Below the pieces are notes generated by a model. It was not told where the DNA came from. It did no database searches and saw only the letters and a list, made by a program, of their open reading frames with translations. The position numbers and the translations under genes were made by a program. Source: Deltaproteobacteria bacterium (GTDB taxonomy: Bacteria > Myxococcota > JADLHZ01). Taken from it: DNA of 63,642 nt. The first letter of the stretch is position 1. Each line of letters opens with the position of its first letter. Where the stretch lies: assembly GCA_020848545.1 (NCBI GenBank), contig JADLHZ010000068.1:1-63642 (forward strand), read 5' to 3'. Below are positions 9,415 to 18,223 of the stretch, piece by piece.

Positions 9415-10892
9415 GCGAGGTGATCATCATCGGCGCCGGCGTCAACGGGCTAGCGTGCGCCGTCGAGCTCGCGCGCGCAGGGAAGAAGGTGACCGTGGTC
9501 GAGCAACGCGCGGAAGTCGGCGGGTTGTCGGCGGCGCGGCGCTTCAGCGGCTTTTCCGTGCCCGGCATCCGTCACGACACGAACGAGATCCGGCCTGCGT
9601 TGATCGATGCGCTGCAGCTCGCGGCGCACGGCTTGAAGCTCGCCGGGCACACGCCGATCTATGCCGCCGGCCCCGACGGTGGGCTCGTGCTGCATCACGA
9701 GAGCGACGACGCCGCCGCCGAGATCGCCAAGCGCTCGGCGAAGGACGCCGAAGCCTACGCCGCGTTTCGCCGCTTCACCTTGCGCCTGCGCCCGGTCGTC
9801 GACGCGCTGCTCGCCAAGGCCGCGCCGCCCTTGTTGCCGAACGATCTCGGCGACGCGTACGACATGGGCCGCCTCGGCTTGAAATTGCGCGGGCTCGGGC
9901 GCGACGACATGCTCGAGCTCTTGCGCGTGGCGCCGATGTGCGTCGCCGATTGGCTGCGCGAGATGTTCGAGACCGAGATCCTCTCGGCGACGCTCGCGTT
10001 CCCTGCGGTGGCTGGCGACTTCGTCGGTCCGTGGTCGGCGGGAACGTCGGCGACGTTGATCCTGCAGCAAGCGCTCGCGGTGCCGGGCGTCGTCGGCGGA
10101 CCTGCGGCGGTCGTCGATGCGCTGTCGAAAGCGCTCGCGTCACTCGGCGGCACGGTGCGAACGAGCGCGAAGGTCGCGAAGGTGAGCCTGACGAACGAAG
10201 CTGTCAGCGGCGTCGTGCTCGCGAGCGGCGAGACGTTGAAGGCCGACGCCGTCGTCGCGTGCTGTGCGCCGCGGACTGCCCTGCTCGATCTCCTGCCGCG
10301 CGGCGCGCTCGGCCTCGCTGATCGACAAGCGGCGCAGAACATTCGCGCGCGCGGCTCCGTCGCCAAGGTGCACCTCGGGCTGAAGGCGGCGCCGAAGTGG
10401 AGCGGCAGGAGCGAGCGCTTCGCGCGCGTGCGCATCGGCGCGCACTTGGATGATCTCGAGCGCGCGTTCGACGCGGTGAAGTACCGTGAAGTCGCCGAGA
10501 AGCCGGCGCTCGACGTGGCGTTGTTCGACGATGGCGCCAAGGTCGCGGTGAGCGTGATCGCGTTCGGCGTGCCGTACGAGGCCGAGGATCGCAAGCTCGT
10601 CGAGGCACGCGTGCTCGAACAGTTGGAAGCCCACGCGCCCGGCGTGAAGGCGTCGGTCGAGGCGAGCGAAGTGCTTTTGCCGCGCGACTTGGAAGCCGAG
10701 TACGGCTCCCGGTCCGTGCACCACGTCGAGCGCGCGCTGGATCAAATGCTGTTCATGCGTCCGGCGCGACCGTTTGCACGCGCGACGACGCCGGTGCGCG
10801 GGTTGCTGCTCGGTTCGAGCGGCTGTCATCCGGGCCCCGGTGTCACGTTGGCGCCGGGTGTGATCGCGGCGCGGGCGCTGCTCTCGTCCTGA
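9411..10892 (+). CDS. Second PYROXD2-type FAD-dependent oxidoreductase
   Basis: This 493-residue flavoprotein is homologous to its upstream neighbour but clearly diverged. It has the N-terminal dinucleotide motif IIIGAGVNGLACAVELARAG, the EQRAEVGGLSAARR segment, and the C-terminal SSGCHPGPGVTLAPG. The start overlaps the previous stop as ATGA (9411-9414), giving three genes in strict translational coupling. Two non-identical members of one flavoprotein family in an operon suggest either a heterodimer or two successive oxidations. The substrate cannot be read from the sequence. Confidence 0.8.
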   Translation: MSEVIIIGAGVNGLACAVELARAGKKVTVVEQRAEVGGLSAARRFSGFSVPGIRHDTNEIRPALIDALQLAAHGLKLAGHTPIYAAGPDGGLVLHHESDDAAAEIAKRSAKDAEAYAAFRRFTLRLRPVVDALLAKAAPPLLPNDLGDAYDMGRLGLKLRGLGRDDMLELLRVAPMCVADWLREMFETEILSATLAFPAVAGDFVGPWSAGTSATLILQQALAVPGVVGGPAAVVDALSKALASLGGTVRTSAKVAKVSLTNEAVSGVVLASGETLKADAVVACCAPRTALLDLLPRGALGLADRQAAQNIRARGSVAKVHLGLKAAPKWSGRSERFARVRIGAHLDDLERAFDAVKYREVAEKPALDVALFDDGAKVAVSVIAFGVPYEAEDRKLVEARVLEQLEAHAPGVKASVEASEVLLPRDLEAEYGSRSVHHVERALDQMLFMRPARPFARATTPVRGLLLGSSGCHPGPGVTLAPGVIAARALLSS

Positions 10893-11000
10893 GCGTCTGG
10901 CGCGACACCGCGCGCGCCTCGTTGAGCGACACTTGTCGGTAGGTCACCGAGGTCCGGCGGCTCAGCGCACCGACAGCTCTCGCGCGCCGACACTCTCTGC

Positions 11001-12239
11001 GTGAAAGCGCGACTCCTAGGCGTCCTGACGATCTCGCTCGGCCTCTACACGCCCGCTTGCCAACGCGTGCAGCGCGCTCCGCCAACGCGCGAGGCGCTCG
11101 CGACGGTGGCGGATCCGGCCGAGTGGGGCGCGATCTTCGCCCCGCAATACGCAAGCTACGCGCAGCCGGACCTCGCGGTGCCCCGCGAACGACTCGATGA
11201 GGATCCCCGCCTCGCGCTGCTCTACGCGGGGAGCGCCTATGAGCGATCGTTGAAGAGCACGCGCGACCACGCGCACGCGCTCGAGGACGTCAAGGCGACG
11301 GCGCGGCTGACCCCGTCGACCAAAGCGATGTGCCTCACCTGCAAGAGCGCGAGCTACCGTGGAATCGTCGGCGCGCCGCCGGACGACGCCGAGGCCGAGG
11401 CCGAATTCTCCGCGCGCCTCTTCAGCGACGTTGTGGCCGAGGCCGACGCGCCGGTCGCCTGTCTCGACTGCCATGATCCACTCGCGATGGACACCGAGCG
11501 CAAGCTGCGCGTCTCTCGGCCCGCCTTTCTGCGCGCGACGCCCGGCGCGGTTTCGGCGCCACAGGGCGCGCTGCGATCCTACGTGTGCGGGCAATGCCAC
11601 TCCGAGTACTACGCGCGGCCGGTCGTGCTCGCCGATGGACGCGAAGGGAGCATCGTCGAGCACCCGACGGCGCGCGGCGCCCGCATCGAAGATATCATCG
11701 CCTTCTACGACGCCATCGCGCACAGCGACTTCATTCATCCGGTGTCCGGCGCGCCACTTCTGAAGCTGCAACACCCCCAATACGAGCTCTGGTCGCAAGG
11801 ACCGCACGGCGCTTCGCAGGTTTCGTGCACGCACTGCCACATGCCCTCGACCGACGCGGGTCACAGCCACAGCGTCGCCGCTGCGACTGCAAAAATCGAG
11901 ACGACCTGCGGGAGCTGCCACAAGAAACGTGACGCAAAGACCGCCCGCGCAGACATCTCCGCCATTCAAGCCGGGATCGACGCGCGCCTCTCATCGGTCG
12001 CCGACCAGCTCGTCGAGGCCCACGCCCAGACCGGCGCGCTGCGCGCCCGACGCGGCGACGCGGCCGCGCTCGACGCGCAGCGCGTGCTCCGCGCCGCGCA
12101 AGCCCGGTGGGACTTCATCGCCTCCGAGAACAGCCGCGGCTTTCACGCGCCAGCGGAGTCGACGCGCATCCTCGACGACGCGGCGCGCTTGCTCTCCGAG
12201 CTCTTGCTCTCGCTCGCCCATGAAGGAGGTTCCCCATGA
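11001..12239 (+). CDS. Pentaheme cytochrome c nitrite reductase (NrfA)-like lipoprotein
   Basis: The 412-residue product starts at GTG 11001 and has a lipoprotein signal ending LYTPAC (Cys20). It has five heme-binding motifs in the NrfA order: CLTCK (111-115, with the diagnostic Lys ligand of the catalytic heme), CLDCH (154), CGQCH (196), CTHCH (276) and CGSCH (303). Other NrfA hallmarks are LRVSRPAF, CGQCHSEYY (Tyr203/204), KLQHPQYE and WSQGPHG (His269). The family reduces nitrite to ammonia with six electrons in the periplasm. It is somewhat shorter than typical NrfA. No NrfH or NrfB is present; instead it overlaps a GMC oxidoreductase gene by ATGA. That suggests either lipid anchoring as a stand-alone reductase, or use as the electron acceptor of the dehydrogenase encoded next. 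Confidence 0.8.
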   Translation: MKARLLGVLTISLGLYTPACQRVQRAPPTREALATVADPAEWGAIFAPQYASYAQPDLAVPRERLDEDPRLALLYAGSAYERSLKSTRDHAHALEDVKATARLTPSTKAMCLTCKSASYRGIVGAPPDDAEAEAEFSARLFSDVVAEADAPVACLDCHDPLAMDTERKLRVSRPAFLRATPGAVSAPQGALRSYVCGQCHSEYYARPVVLADGREGSIVEHPTARGARIEDIIAFYDAIAHSDFIHPVSGAPLLKLQHPQYELWSQGPHGASQVSCTHCHMPSTDAGHSHSVAAATAKIETTCGSCHKKRDAKTARADISAIQAGIDARLSSVADQLVEAHAQTGALRARRGDAAALDAQRVLRAAQARWDFIASENSRGFHAPAESTRILDDAARLLSELLLSLAHEGGSP

Positions 12240-13705
12240 GACAACGTTTCGACTGCATCGTCATCGGCTCAGGCTACGGTGGTACCATCAGCGCCGCGCG
12301 GCTCGCCGAAGGCGGCATGCGGGTCGCGCTGCTCGAGCGCGGCGCCAAAAAGACCAGCAGTCAGCTGCGCCAATCGGACGCGCCGAGCGATCTCGTGGAC
12401 ATCATAGACGTCGTCGTGTCGTCGGAGAACGTCGGCTACCGGACGGGCACGCTCCTCGGCGGCGCGTCGATCAACATGGACGGCGCCTTCTACCGCGTCC
12501 CCTCGTTCGCGTTCGAGCACAGGGACGCGAGCGGCCGTCGCAAGTGGCCCGAGCCGTACACGCGCGCGTTGCTCGATCCGTACTATCGCCGTGTCGAGAA
12601 GATGCTTTCGATCCGTCAGCGCACCTGGAACGAGGTGCCCAAGGGCGGGGGGCTGTTCGCGCAGATGCTCGCCGCGGCCGGCGCCAGCGTCGACCTCACG
12701 CCGATGAACTACACCGACTGCAAGCAGTGCGGCTTCTGCGCGCAAGGCTGCATCTTCAACAAGAAGATTACCCTGCTGCACAGCTACATCCCGTTCGCCG
12801 AAGGCCTGCCTGGCTCGCCGCTCACGATCCTCACGGGGTTCGACGCCCGCCGCATCGGCAAGGAGGGAACGGACTACGTGGTCTACGGGCAGCAAGACGG
12901 CGCACCTGTCGAGCTACAAAGCGAGCGGGTCGTCGTCGCGGGCGGCGGCCTCCACACTCCGGCGTTGCTCCTGCGATCGGCGGCGGAGCTCACCGGCATG
13001 AGCGACCACGTGGGGCGCCACTTCAACTTCAACGGGGACCACAGCTACGTCGGGATCTTGCCCGAGGGCTTCCCCGGCATCGACAGCTACGACTGCTACA
13101 AGGGCATGGAGAACGGCGGGGTCATGTCGTTCGAGTGGATCGAGTCGGACGGCTTCACCTTGCATCCCGGGGCCGGCATCGAGGCCTCGATCTTCGCCTC
13201 GAACTTCGCCGATGCGGCGAGCACTACGCTGCCGAAGAGAGAGTTCGGGCTCGCGTACAAACGCTGGGCGCAAAGCGTCTATCCGCATCGCATCATCGCC
13301 TTGGAGCTGATGGGCTTCGCCGAGTCGTTTCAACGCGTCGTGCTCGGCAAGGGCGGTAAGCCGGACGTCGTCAGCGACGGGTCGCGCGCCGCGTTCGACG
13401 CCTGGCTCGTGCGCAGCGACGCGATCATTCGCGGCGTCGCAGCCAAGAGCAACATCACCATCGTCGAGCCTTACCCGCGCGCCAGTGCCGGGATGGCGGC
13501 GGCGCATCTGATGTCTGCTTGCCGGATGGCCGAGAGCAAAGAACAGGGCGTCGTCGACGCGAGCTTTCGCGTGTTCGGCGAGGAGAATCTGTACGTGTGC
13601 GACGCGAGCGTCATCCCTGCGGCGATCGCGGTGAACCCGGCGCACACGATCGCGGCGTTCGCCGAGCGCTGCGCCGAAGTGATCTTGGAAACCATCGACG
13701 AGTGA
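12236..13705 (+). CDS. GMC-family oxidoreductase with four-Cys cluster motif
   Basis: This 489-residue flavoprotein has the FAD motif VIGSGYGG (9-16), a LLGGASIN segment (73-80) typical of GMC enzymes, and C-terminal catalytic-type residues in AAHLMSAC (His424) and NPAHTI (His470). An unusual CKQCGFCAQGC stretch gives C162-x2-C165-x2-C168-x3-C172, a ferredoxin-like pattern seen in some long-chain alcohol and cholesterol oxidases. It may bind an Fe-S cluster or zinc. The perfect ribosome-binding site AAGGAGGT (12223-12230) lies inside the upstream cytochrome gene, and the start overlaps its stop as ATGA. With the Tat-exported small subunit downstream, it resembles a gluconate/alcohol dehydrogenase module. 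The substrate is unknown. Confidence 0.8.
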   Translation: MRQRFDCIVIGSGYGGTISAARLAEGGMRVALLERGAKKTSSQLRQSDAPSDLVDIIDVVVSSENVGYRTGTLLGGASINMDGAFYRVPSFAFEHRDASGRRKWPEPYTRALLDPYYRRVEKMLSIRQRTWNEVPKGGGLFAQMLAAAGASVDLTPMNYTDCKQCGFCAQGCIFNKKITLLHSYIPFAEGLPGSPLTILTGFDARRIGKEGTDYVVYGQQDGAPVELQSERVVVAGGGLHTPALLLRSAAELTGMSDHVGRHFNFNGDHSYVGILPEGFPGIDSYDCYKGMENGGVMSFEWIESDGFTLHPGAGIEASIFASNFADAASTTLPKREFGLAYKRWAQSVYPHRIIALELMGFAESFQRVVLGKGGKPDVVSDGSRAAFDAWLVRSDAIIRGVAAKSNITIVEPYPRASAGMAAAHLMSACRMAESKEQGVVDASFRVFGEENLYVCDASVIPAAIAVNPAHTIAAFAERCAEVILETIDE

Positions 13706-13716
13706 AAGGGAGAGAC

Positions 13717-14340
13717 ATGAGCCACACGAAGAAGACGAAGGACCAGGTGCGCCGGGCGCTGACTCGGCGAGAGTTCCTCGAGCTCGGCGCGGCGCTCAGC
13801 GCCTTTCTCGCCGGCTGCTCGAAGCCCGCGCAGCGGACGACGGCGCCGAGCGAGAGCGCGGCGTTGCCGACGCTCGCCGGCGCGCCAGACACGCACGAGG
13901 GGCAAACGATAGCGGCGTTCGTCGACACGATCGTCCCCGGCAAGCATCGTGACCCTGATGGCTCGGTCGGCGCCCTCGACGTCGGCGCGGGCGCGGTGTT
14001 CTTCGACCCGCGGCTGCCGGCCAAGGACCTCGTGCCGCTCATCGTGCTGGCGCTCGATTCCTTCGCGCAGGAGAGCGCCCGCCGCGATTTCATCGAGCTG
14101 AAGCCGGCCAAGCGCGAAGAAGTGCTGGCCGAGGCGCTCGAGAAGATCCCTCAGCTCGGCCTCGCGGTTCAGCTCGCGAAGCTGGCCTACTACTCCTCCA
14201 AGGACGGCGGCGAGCTCTTGGGTTACCCGGGCGCCAACTGGGGCTACGTCGACGACGACAACCTGAGCTTCAACCGCGAGATGGCGCCGCCGCATCCGAA
14301 AGTCCTTCGCGGTGGTGAGGACGCCGGACACTACGAATGA
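13717..14340 (+). CDS. Tat-exported lipoprotein, gluconate 2-dehydrogenase subunit 3 family
   Basis: The 207-residue product starts at ATG 13717 behind AAAGGGAGAG. Its leader has a twin-arginine motif (TRREFLELG, ~16-24) followed by a lipobox LAGC, so a folded protein would be exported and lipid-anchored. The body (TIAAFVDTIVPG...GALDVGAG...LLGYPGANWGYVDD) fits the gluconate 2-dehydrogenase gamma-subunit family, which pairs with GMC-type FAD subunits and usually carries them through the Tat pathway. The gene follows the GMC gene after 11 bases. Together with the NrfA-like cytochrome it completes an apparent membrane-anchored periplasmic redox complex. Confidence 0.8.
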   Translation: MSHTKKTKDQVRRALTRREFLELGAALSAFLAGCSKPAQRTTAPSESAALPTLAGAPDTHEGQTIAAFVDTIVPGKHRDPDGSVGALDVGAGAVFFDPRLPAKDLVPLIVLALDSFAQESARRDFIELKPAKREEVLAEALEKIPQLGLAVQLAKLAYYSSKDGGELLGYPGANWGYVDDDNLSFNREMAPPHPKVLRGGEDAGHYE

Positions 14341-14523
14341 GCGGCGAGGTGAACGACGCGAGGCTCGACTATCGCCTGTTCACCGTCACGCATCACGATT
14401 TTGCGCCGGTGGGCGGGTTGCTCACGTTCTCGCCGGCGACTCGCGCAATTGTGCATCGATCGTGCAAGTGTGGGCCGCGTCACGAATGTCCCATTCTCCG
14501 CCGGTGTATCGACAGTGCACATC

Positions 14524-16311
14524 ATGAAACTCTTCGCCTCGTTCGTTCTCGTCCTCGCTTGCTGCCAACCCGCCGCCGACGCGCCGCAGGGGTTCCTCGA
14601 CTCACCGCTCGCCGACGAGCTGCGCGCGCTGCCCGTGGTGAAGGTCTTCGCGTGGCCGGCTGTCCTCGCACAAGGCACCGTCATCGACGCCGGCTTCGCC
14701 GATGGCGAGCCGCCGATCGTGGTCGACGGCAGCGCGCGCTTCTACTTCGTCGACCTGGCGCCTGGCGCGATGTGGAACCACCCTACGCTCTTCGTCGTCG
14801 TCGACGCCGCGACAGGCGCGGAGCACGTCACCGCCCGCGACTCGTATCCGACGATCGACGGGCACCACGTGATGTTCAACGAGCACTACCAAGCCGGCAT
14901 GCTCGCGCTCGAAACCGCGCCCGTGCCGAAGGGTCCCGCGCGCTCGGCGCCGCCGCCGACGCCGCTCAGCGAAGGCATCCCGACTGCGGACGATCCGCGC
15001 TACAAGGACTTCAAGGCGCTCGAGAACGAGGGCGAGAGGTACCGCCTGCAGCGCTTCCAAGCGTTTCACGAGGAGCAGCAGCCCGCGTCCGAAGTGGCGG
15101 CAGCGCTCGGCGAGTGCCCGATGCCGGCGACGTGCGCTCAGAACAGCAAGCGACTGGCGCTGCTCGTCGACGGCGGCGACACCGATCGCAAGCAGCAGGA
15201 CCTGGTGCCCGCATTGACCAAGCTCGGCTACGCGACGCGCGTGCTCGACTCGACCGCGCCGGACAGCGCTGCGGCCGACGCAGCGGTACAGCCGACGACG
15301 ATGCCGCGCTTGGAAGCAGCGTTTGCATGGCTGGCGGCGAACGCCACGAGCTGCTGCGATCGCGTCTACATTTATATGCACGCGCACGGCAGCGCCACCG
15401 GCAGCATGAGCATCAACGAGGATCGTCCGGCGATGGAAGGCGACGGCCGCGTCGACTTCATCGGCCACAAAGAAGGCGGCACGCTGTTGGCGCCGCGCTT
15501 CAAGGAGCTCTTGAACACGATCAAGTCGTGCCAGATCAAAGTGATCATCTGGTCGTGCTACGCCGGCAAGCACCTGGAGCGAGGGCTCAACGAGCTGCCG
15601 GAGCCAGCGCAAGGGTGCCACTGCCAAACGGTGATCGCGTCGTCGAGCGCGCGGCAAGTGACGTGGGCGCATCCGGACGAGTTCGTGAACGTCTTGAAGG
15701 AGAACCCCGAGGATCTCGCCACGGCGATGACCCAGCTCGTGAAATACCGGATCGCCGACGATGCCTACACCGAGGGGGCGTATCACAACACGCCGCGGGT
15801 GCAGTCGACGAGCTGCGAGTACTGCAAAGATCCCGACGGCGACGGCGTGCTCACTGGCATCGAGCTCATCAACGCGCAGAGCGATCCGAACAACGCGGAC
15901 ACCGACGGCGACAACATCGGAGACGCGGTGGAGCTCGCGCACGGCTGGAACCCGAAGGAGAAAGACTCGGACAGCGACGGGCTCGATGACGACGTCGAGA
16001 TTAGAGGCGGCACCGATCCAGGCAACGCCGACAGCGACGGCGACGGGCTCGACGATAAGCGCGAGAAGCTCGGCGGCAGCGATCCGCATGACAAGGACAG
16101 CGACGACGACGGGCTCGAAGACGGGCCCGAGGTCGACATGTATCATTCGTCGCCGGTGCACAAAGACTCGGACGGCGACGGGCTCCAAGATCCGGACGAG
16201 GTCGCGCACGGCACGAACCCGAACATGCCCGACACCGATCACGACGGCATCAGCGACAAGGGCGAGGTCGACAACGGCTGGAATCCGCTCGATCCGCTCG
16301 ATCCGGGCTAG
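14524..16311 (+). CDS. Caspase-fold lipoprotein with TSP type-3 repeats
   Basis: The 595-residue product has a lipoprotein leader (VLACC). Residues ~205-430 look like a clan CD cysteine peptidase. LALLVDGGD forms the first strand, YIYMHAHGS supplies a His-Gly pair (His288-Gly289), and VIIWSCYAG supplies a candidate nucleophile (Cys345) at the end of the next strand, as in caspases, legumain and gingipain. Residues ~432-595 are tandem thrombospondin type-3 calcium-binding repeats (DSDGDGLDD..., DTDHDGISDKGE). The nearest ATG with a lipoprotein signal is 14524; the preceding 183 bases contain no gene. The substrate and the activation mode (possibly calcium) are unknown. The family call rests on the His/Cys context and strand pattern. 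Confidence 0.7.
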   Translation: MKLFASFVLVLACCQPAADAPQGFLDSPLADELRALPVVKVFAWPAVLAQGTVIDAGFADGEPPIVVDGSARFYFVDLAPGAMWNHPTLFVVVDAATGAEHVTARDSYPTIDGHHVMFNEHYQAGMLALETAPVPKGPARSAPPPTPLSEGIPTADDPRYKDFKALENEGERYRLQRFQAFHEEQQPASEVAAALGECPMPATCAQNSKRLALLVDGGDTDRKQQDLVPALTKLGYATRVLDSTAPDSAAADAAVQPTTMPRLEAAFAWLAANATSCCDRVYIYMHAHGSATGSMSINEDRPAMEGDGRVDFIGHKEGGTLLAPRFKELLNTIKSCQIKVIIWSCYAGKHLERGLNELPEPAQGCHCQTVIASSSARQVTWAHPDEFVNVLKENPEDLATAMTQLVKYRIADDAYTEGAYHNTPRVQSTSCEYCKDPDGDGVLTGIELINAQSDPNNADTDGDNIGDAVELAHGWNPKEKDSDSDGLDDDVEIRGGTDPGNADSDGDGLDDKREKLGGSDPHDKDSDDDGLEDGPEVDMYHSSPVHKDSDGDGLQDPDEVAHGTNPNMPDTDHDGISDKGEVDNGWNPLDPLDPG

Positions 16312-16321
16312 CGCTCCCAAT

Positions 16322-16351
16322 CGTAGCCACGTTCACGGCCACGACAGCTAC
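16322..16351. repeat. Short period-6 tract at convergent junction
   Basis: Five hexamers CGTAGC-CACGTT-CACGGC-CACGAC-AGCTAC lie between the stop of the caspase-like gene (16311) and the stop of the minus-strand kinase gene (16348), running into the latter. The outer GTAGC and GCTAC are complementary and could form a hairpin. The opening unit is the same as in the tract at 63499. Confidence 0.5.
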
Positions 16352-18159
16352 AGTGTCTTGCCATGCGCGAGCGGCTTCGGCGCGCTCGGGGCCGCGGCGA
16401 AGATCAACGCTGACGCATCGATGGTGTCGCCAAGGCTGATCGTGCCGCCGGTGCGATCATGGATCGCGCGGCTCGGGACGAAGAAGTAATCGGTGCCGTC
16501 GGCAGCGCGGAAGTACCAGTCGCGGGCCACGCGGTCGCGCGCCGACGCGTTCAGCGAAAAGCGCTCGGCGATCGTATCCGCGAACGCTTCGACCGCCGCC
16601 AGGCAATCGCCGTCGACGGTCGGCATCACCGGCCAGACATCGTTTGCCGAAGCGATCTCCCCGGACGCGTTCGTCGCCTTCATGCTCGCGAGCTGACGGG
16701 CGCGAAGCAACGCGAGCACTTGCCGCGCGGGGTCGCTGACGAGCGCGCGATCCATCACGATCAAATCGCCGAGCATCCCGTGAAAGTGCACGCGCTTCAG
16801 TGCGAGCGCCGTCTTCAACGCGGTGGCGCCGTCGAGCATCGTCTTCGGCGCTTCAGCCACGTCGCGCGTGGGTGTGCGATCCCCGGTGAACTTGGCGGCC
16901 CCGGCGTCGTCGAGGCGGCCGAGCAGCGCCGCCGCTTCGACGCTGTTCAACGACATCGAATCGAACGCGCCGCGGAGCGCCGTGAGGACGACGGGCTCGT
17001 TCGCCGCCACCTTCGGCACGACATATTGATGGTGACGGAGCAAGCGCGGGTTCTGTCCGTGCATCTCGGTGAGGCGCTGCGCGAGCGCTTCGGCACCCGC
17101 CTTCGCATCCGCCGGCGACGCCTTCGTCAGATAGTGCGCGCCGACGAGGAAGGCGAGGCCGTGGGCCTTCGCGACCTCGTTCAACGCGGCCGGTGCGAGC
17201 GCGGCGAAGCCGATCTGATCGTTCGCCGGGCTGCCCAAGATCACGCGGCCGGATCCGCTCGTCACGAGAGCTCGCTCGACGCCGTCGATCTTCAGCTTCG
17301 TCCGCGTGAGGACAGTGAACGCTTGCCCAGCGGAGTACTCGGCCGAGTAGTTCACGCGTGCCGCCCGTGCTGGATCGCCGGCGAGCGGCGTGCGGGCCCC
17401 TTTGGCGTCGAGCGTTCGCACGCGATCGTTGAAGCGCTCGGCGACGCGCGCCGGCAAGGGATCCGGCGAGTAGAACGTGGGCTCGACGTTCGGCAGCGAG
17501 GCGGCGATGTTGGCGCAAAAGCCGCCGGCGCCGCCCATCGCCTCGTTCACGGCGATCGCCTGCGCGCGCAGGCTCTCGTCGAGCCACGCTGCGAGCTCCG
17601 CTGAGAGCTGCAGCTGCAACGACGCGCCTTGCCCGAGCACCACGTGCCGCACGAGCGACGCGACGAGCTCGGCCTTCGTCTTCGGCCGCGAGAACGCGGT
17701 CGTGCCGTCGCCCGGGCCCTTGTCGATCGCATGGAGCAACTCGGTCGCCTCGGCCGGTCGGCGCAGCGCGGCGTCGCACAAGCTGGCGATCGCGCGCGCG
17801 TCGAGCGCGATCTTGGCGTCGACGAGGCGCGTGAAGCCGAAGAAGGTCCGCTGCGGGGCCGGCGCCAATTGCTCGGCCTTCGCCGCGCGGGCGACCGCCG
17901 TGCTCATCTGCGCTTTTGAAACACGCGGATCCTTCGCCTGCGCGCGCGCGAGCTCGGCGGCGACGACCTCTCGTAGTGACGCTGACGCCGGGAGCCCGAG
18001 GGCGAGCTTGTGCGCCGAGGCCTCGCGCGTTCCCGCGGTCGCGGACGGCGCTGCTGGCGGCAAGGACGGGACCCGCGGCGCCGCGCTCGGTGTCGCCGGC
18101 GTCTCCGTCGCTTCGACGGATTCTATTGAAAATACCGAGAGGTCGCCCCGCACCCGCAT
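16348..18159 (-). CDS. ADP-dependent phosphofructokinase/glucokinase family protein
   Basis: I place this 603-residue protein in the ADP_PFK/GK sugar-kinase family from spaced motifs that follow the family order. GFTRLVDAKI (108-117) matches the substrate Asp region, and NEAMGGAGGFCANIAASL (205-222) matches the Gly-rich segment. NYSAEYSAGQ (270-279) matches the EYxxG region, SLNSVEA (403-409) the GLNEQE region, and KRVHFHGMLGDL (455-466) the RIHFHTL strand. ISLGDTID (574-581) carries the likely catalytic Asp578 of the family's G-L-G-D motif. Such enzymes phosphorylate glucose or fructose-6-phosphate using ADP. The family averages about 450 residues; here a ~100-residue Ala/Pro-rich N-terminal extension is added, and the start (ATG 18159) lacks a clear ribosome-binding site. 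It is divergent enough that activity is uncertain. Confidence 0.6.
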   Translation of the reverse strand: MRVRGDLSVFSIESVEATETPATPSAAPRVPSLPPAAPSATAGTREASAHKLALGLPASASLREVVAAELARAQAKDPRVSKAQMSTAVARAAKAEQLAPAPQRTFFGFTRLVDAKIALDARAIASLCDAALRRPAEATELLHAIDKGPGDGTTAFSRPKTKAELVASLVRHVVLGQGASLQLQLSAELAAWLDESLRAQAIAVNEAMGGAGGFCANIAASLPNVEPTFYSPDPLPARVAERFNDRVRTLDAKGARTPLAGDPARAARVNYSAEYSAGQAFTVLTRTKLKIDGVERALVTSGSGRVILGSPANDQIGFAALAPAALNEVAKAHGLAFLVGAHYLTKASPADAKAGAEALAQRLTEMHGQNPRLLRHHQYVVPKVAANEPVVLTALRGAFDSMSLNSVEAAALLGRLDDAGAAKFTGDRTPTRDVAEAPKTMLDGATALKTALALKRVHFHGMLGDLIVMDRALVSDPARQVLALLRARQLASMKATNASGEIASANDVWPVMPTVDGDCLAAVEAFADTIAERFSLNASARDRVARDWYFRAADGTDYFFVPSRAIHDRTGGTISLGDTIDASALIFAAAPSAPKPLAHGKTL

Positions 18160-18223
18160 CGTGCGCGGTATCGGCGAACGCGAGCGAGTGGTTTCGCGCG
18201 TTTGTCCGGCTATCCTTGCGGAG

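Noticed and set aside
7828-10892. Carotenoid biosynthesis genes (phytoene desaturases)
   Set aside because: No phytoene synthase, cyclase or other crt gene is present, and the partner is a folate-linked transferase. PYROXD2-type amine oxidases fit better.
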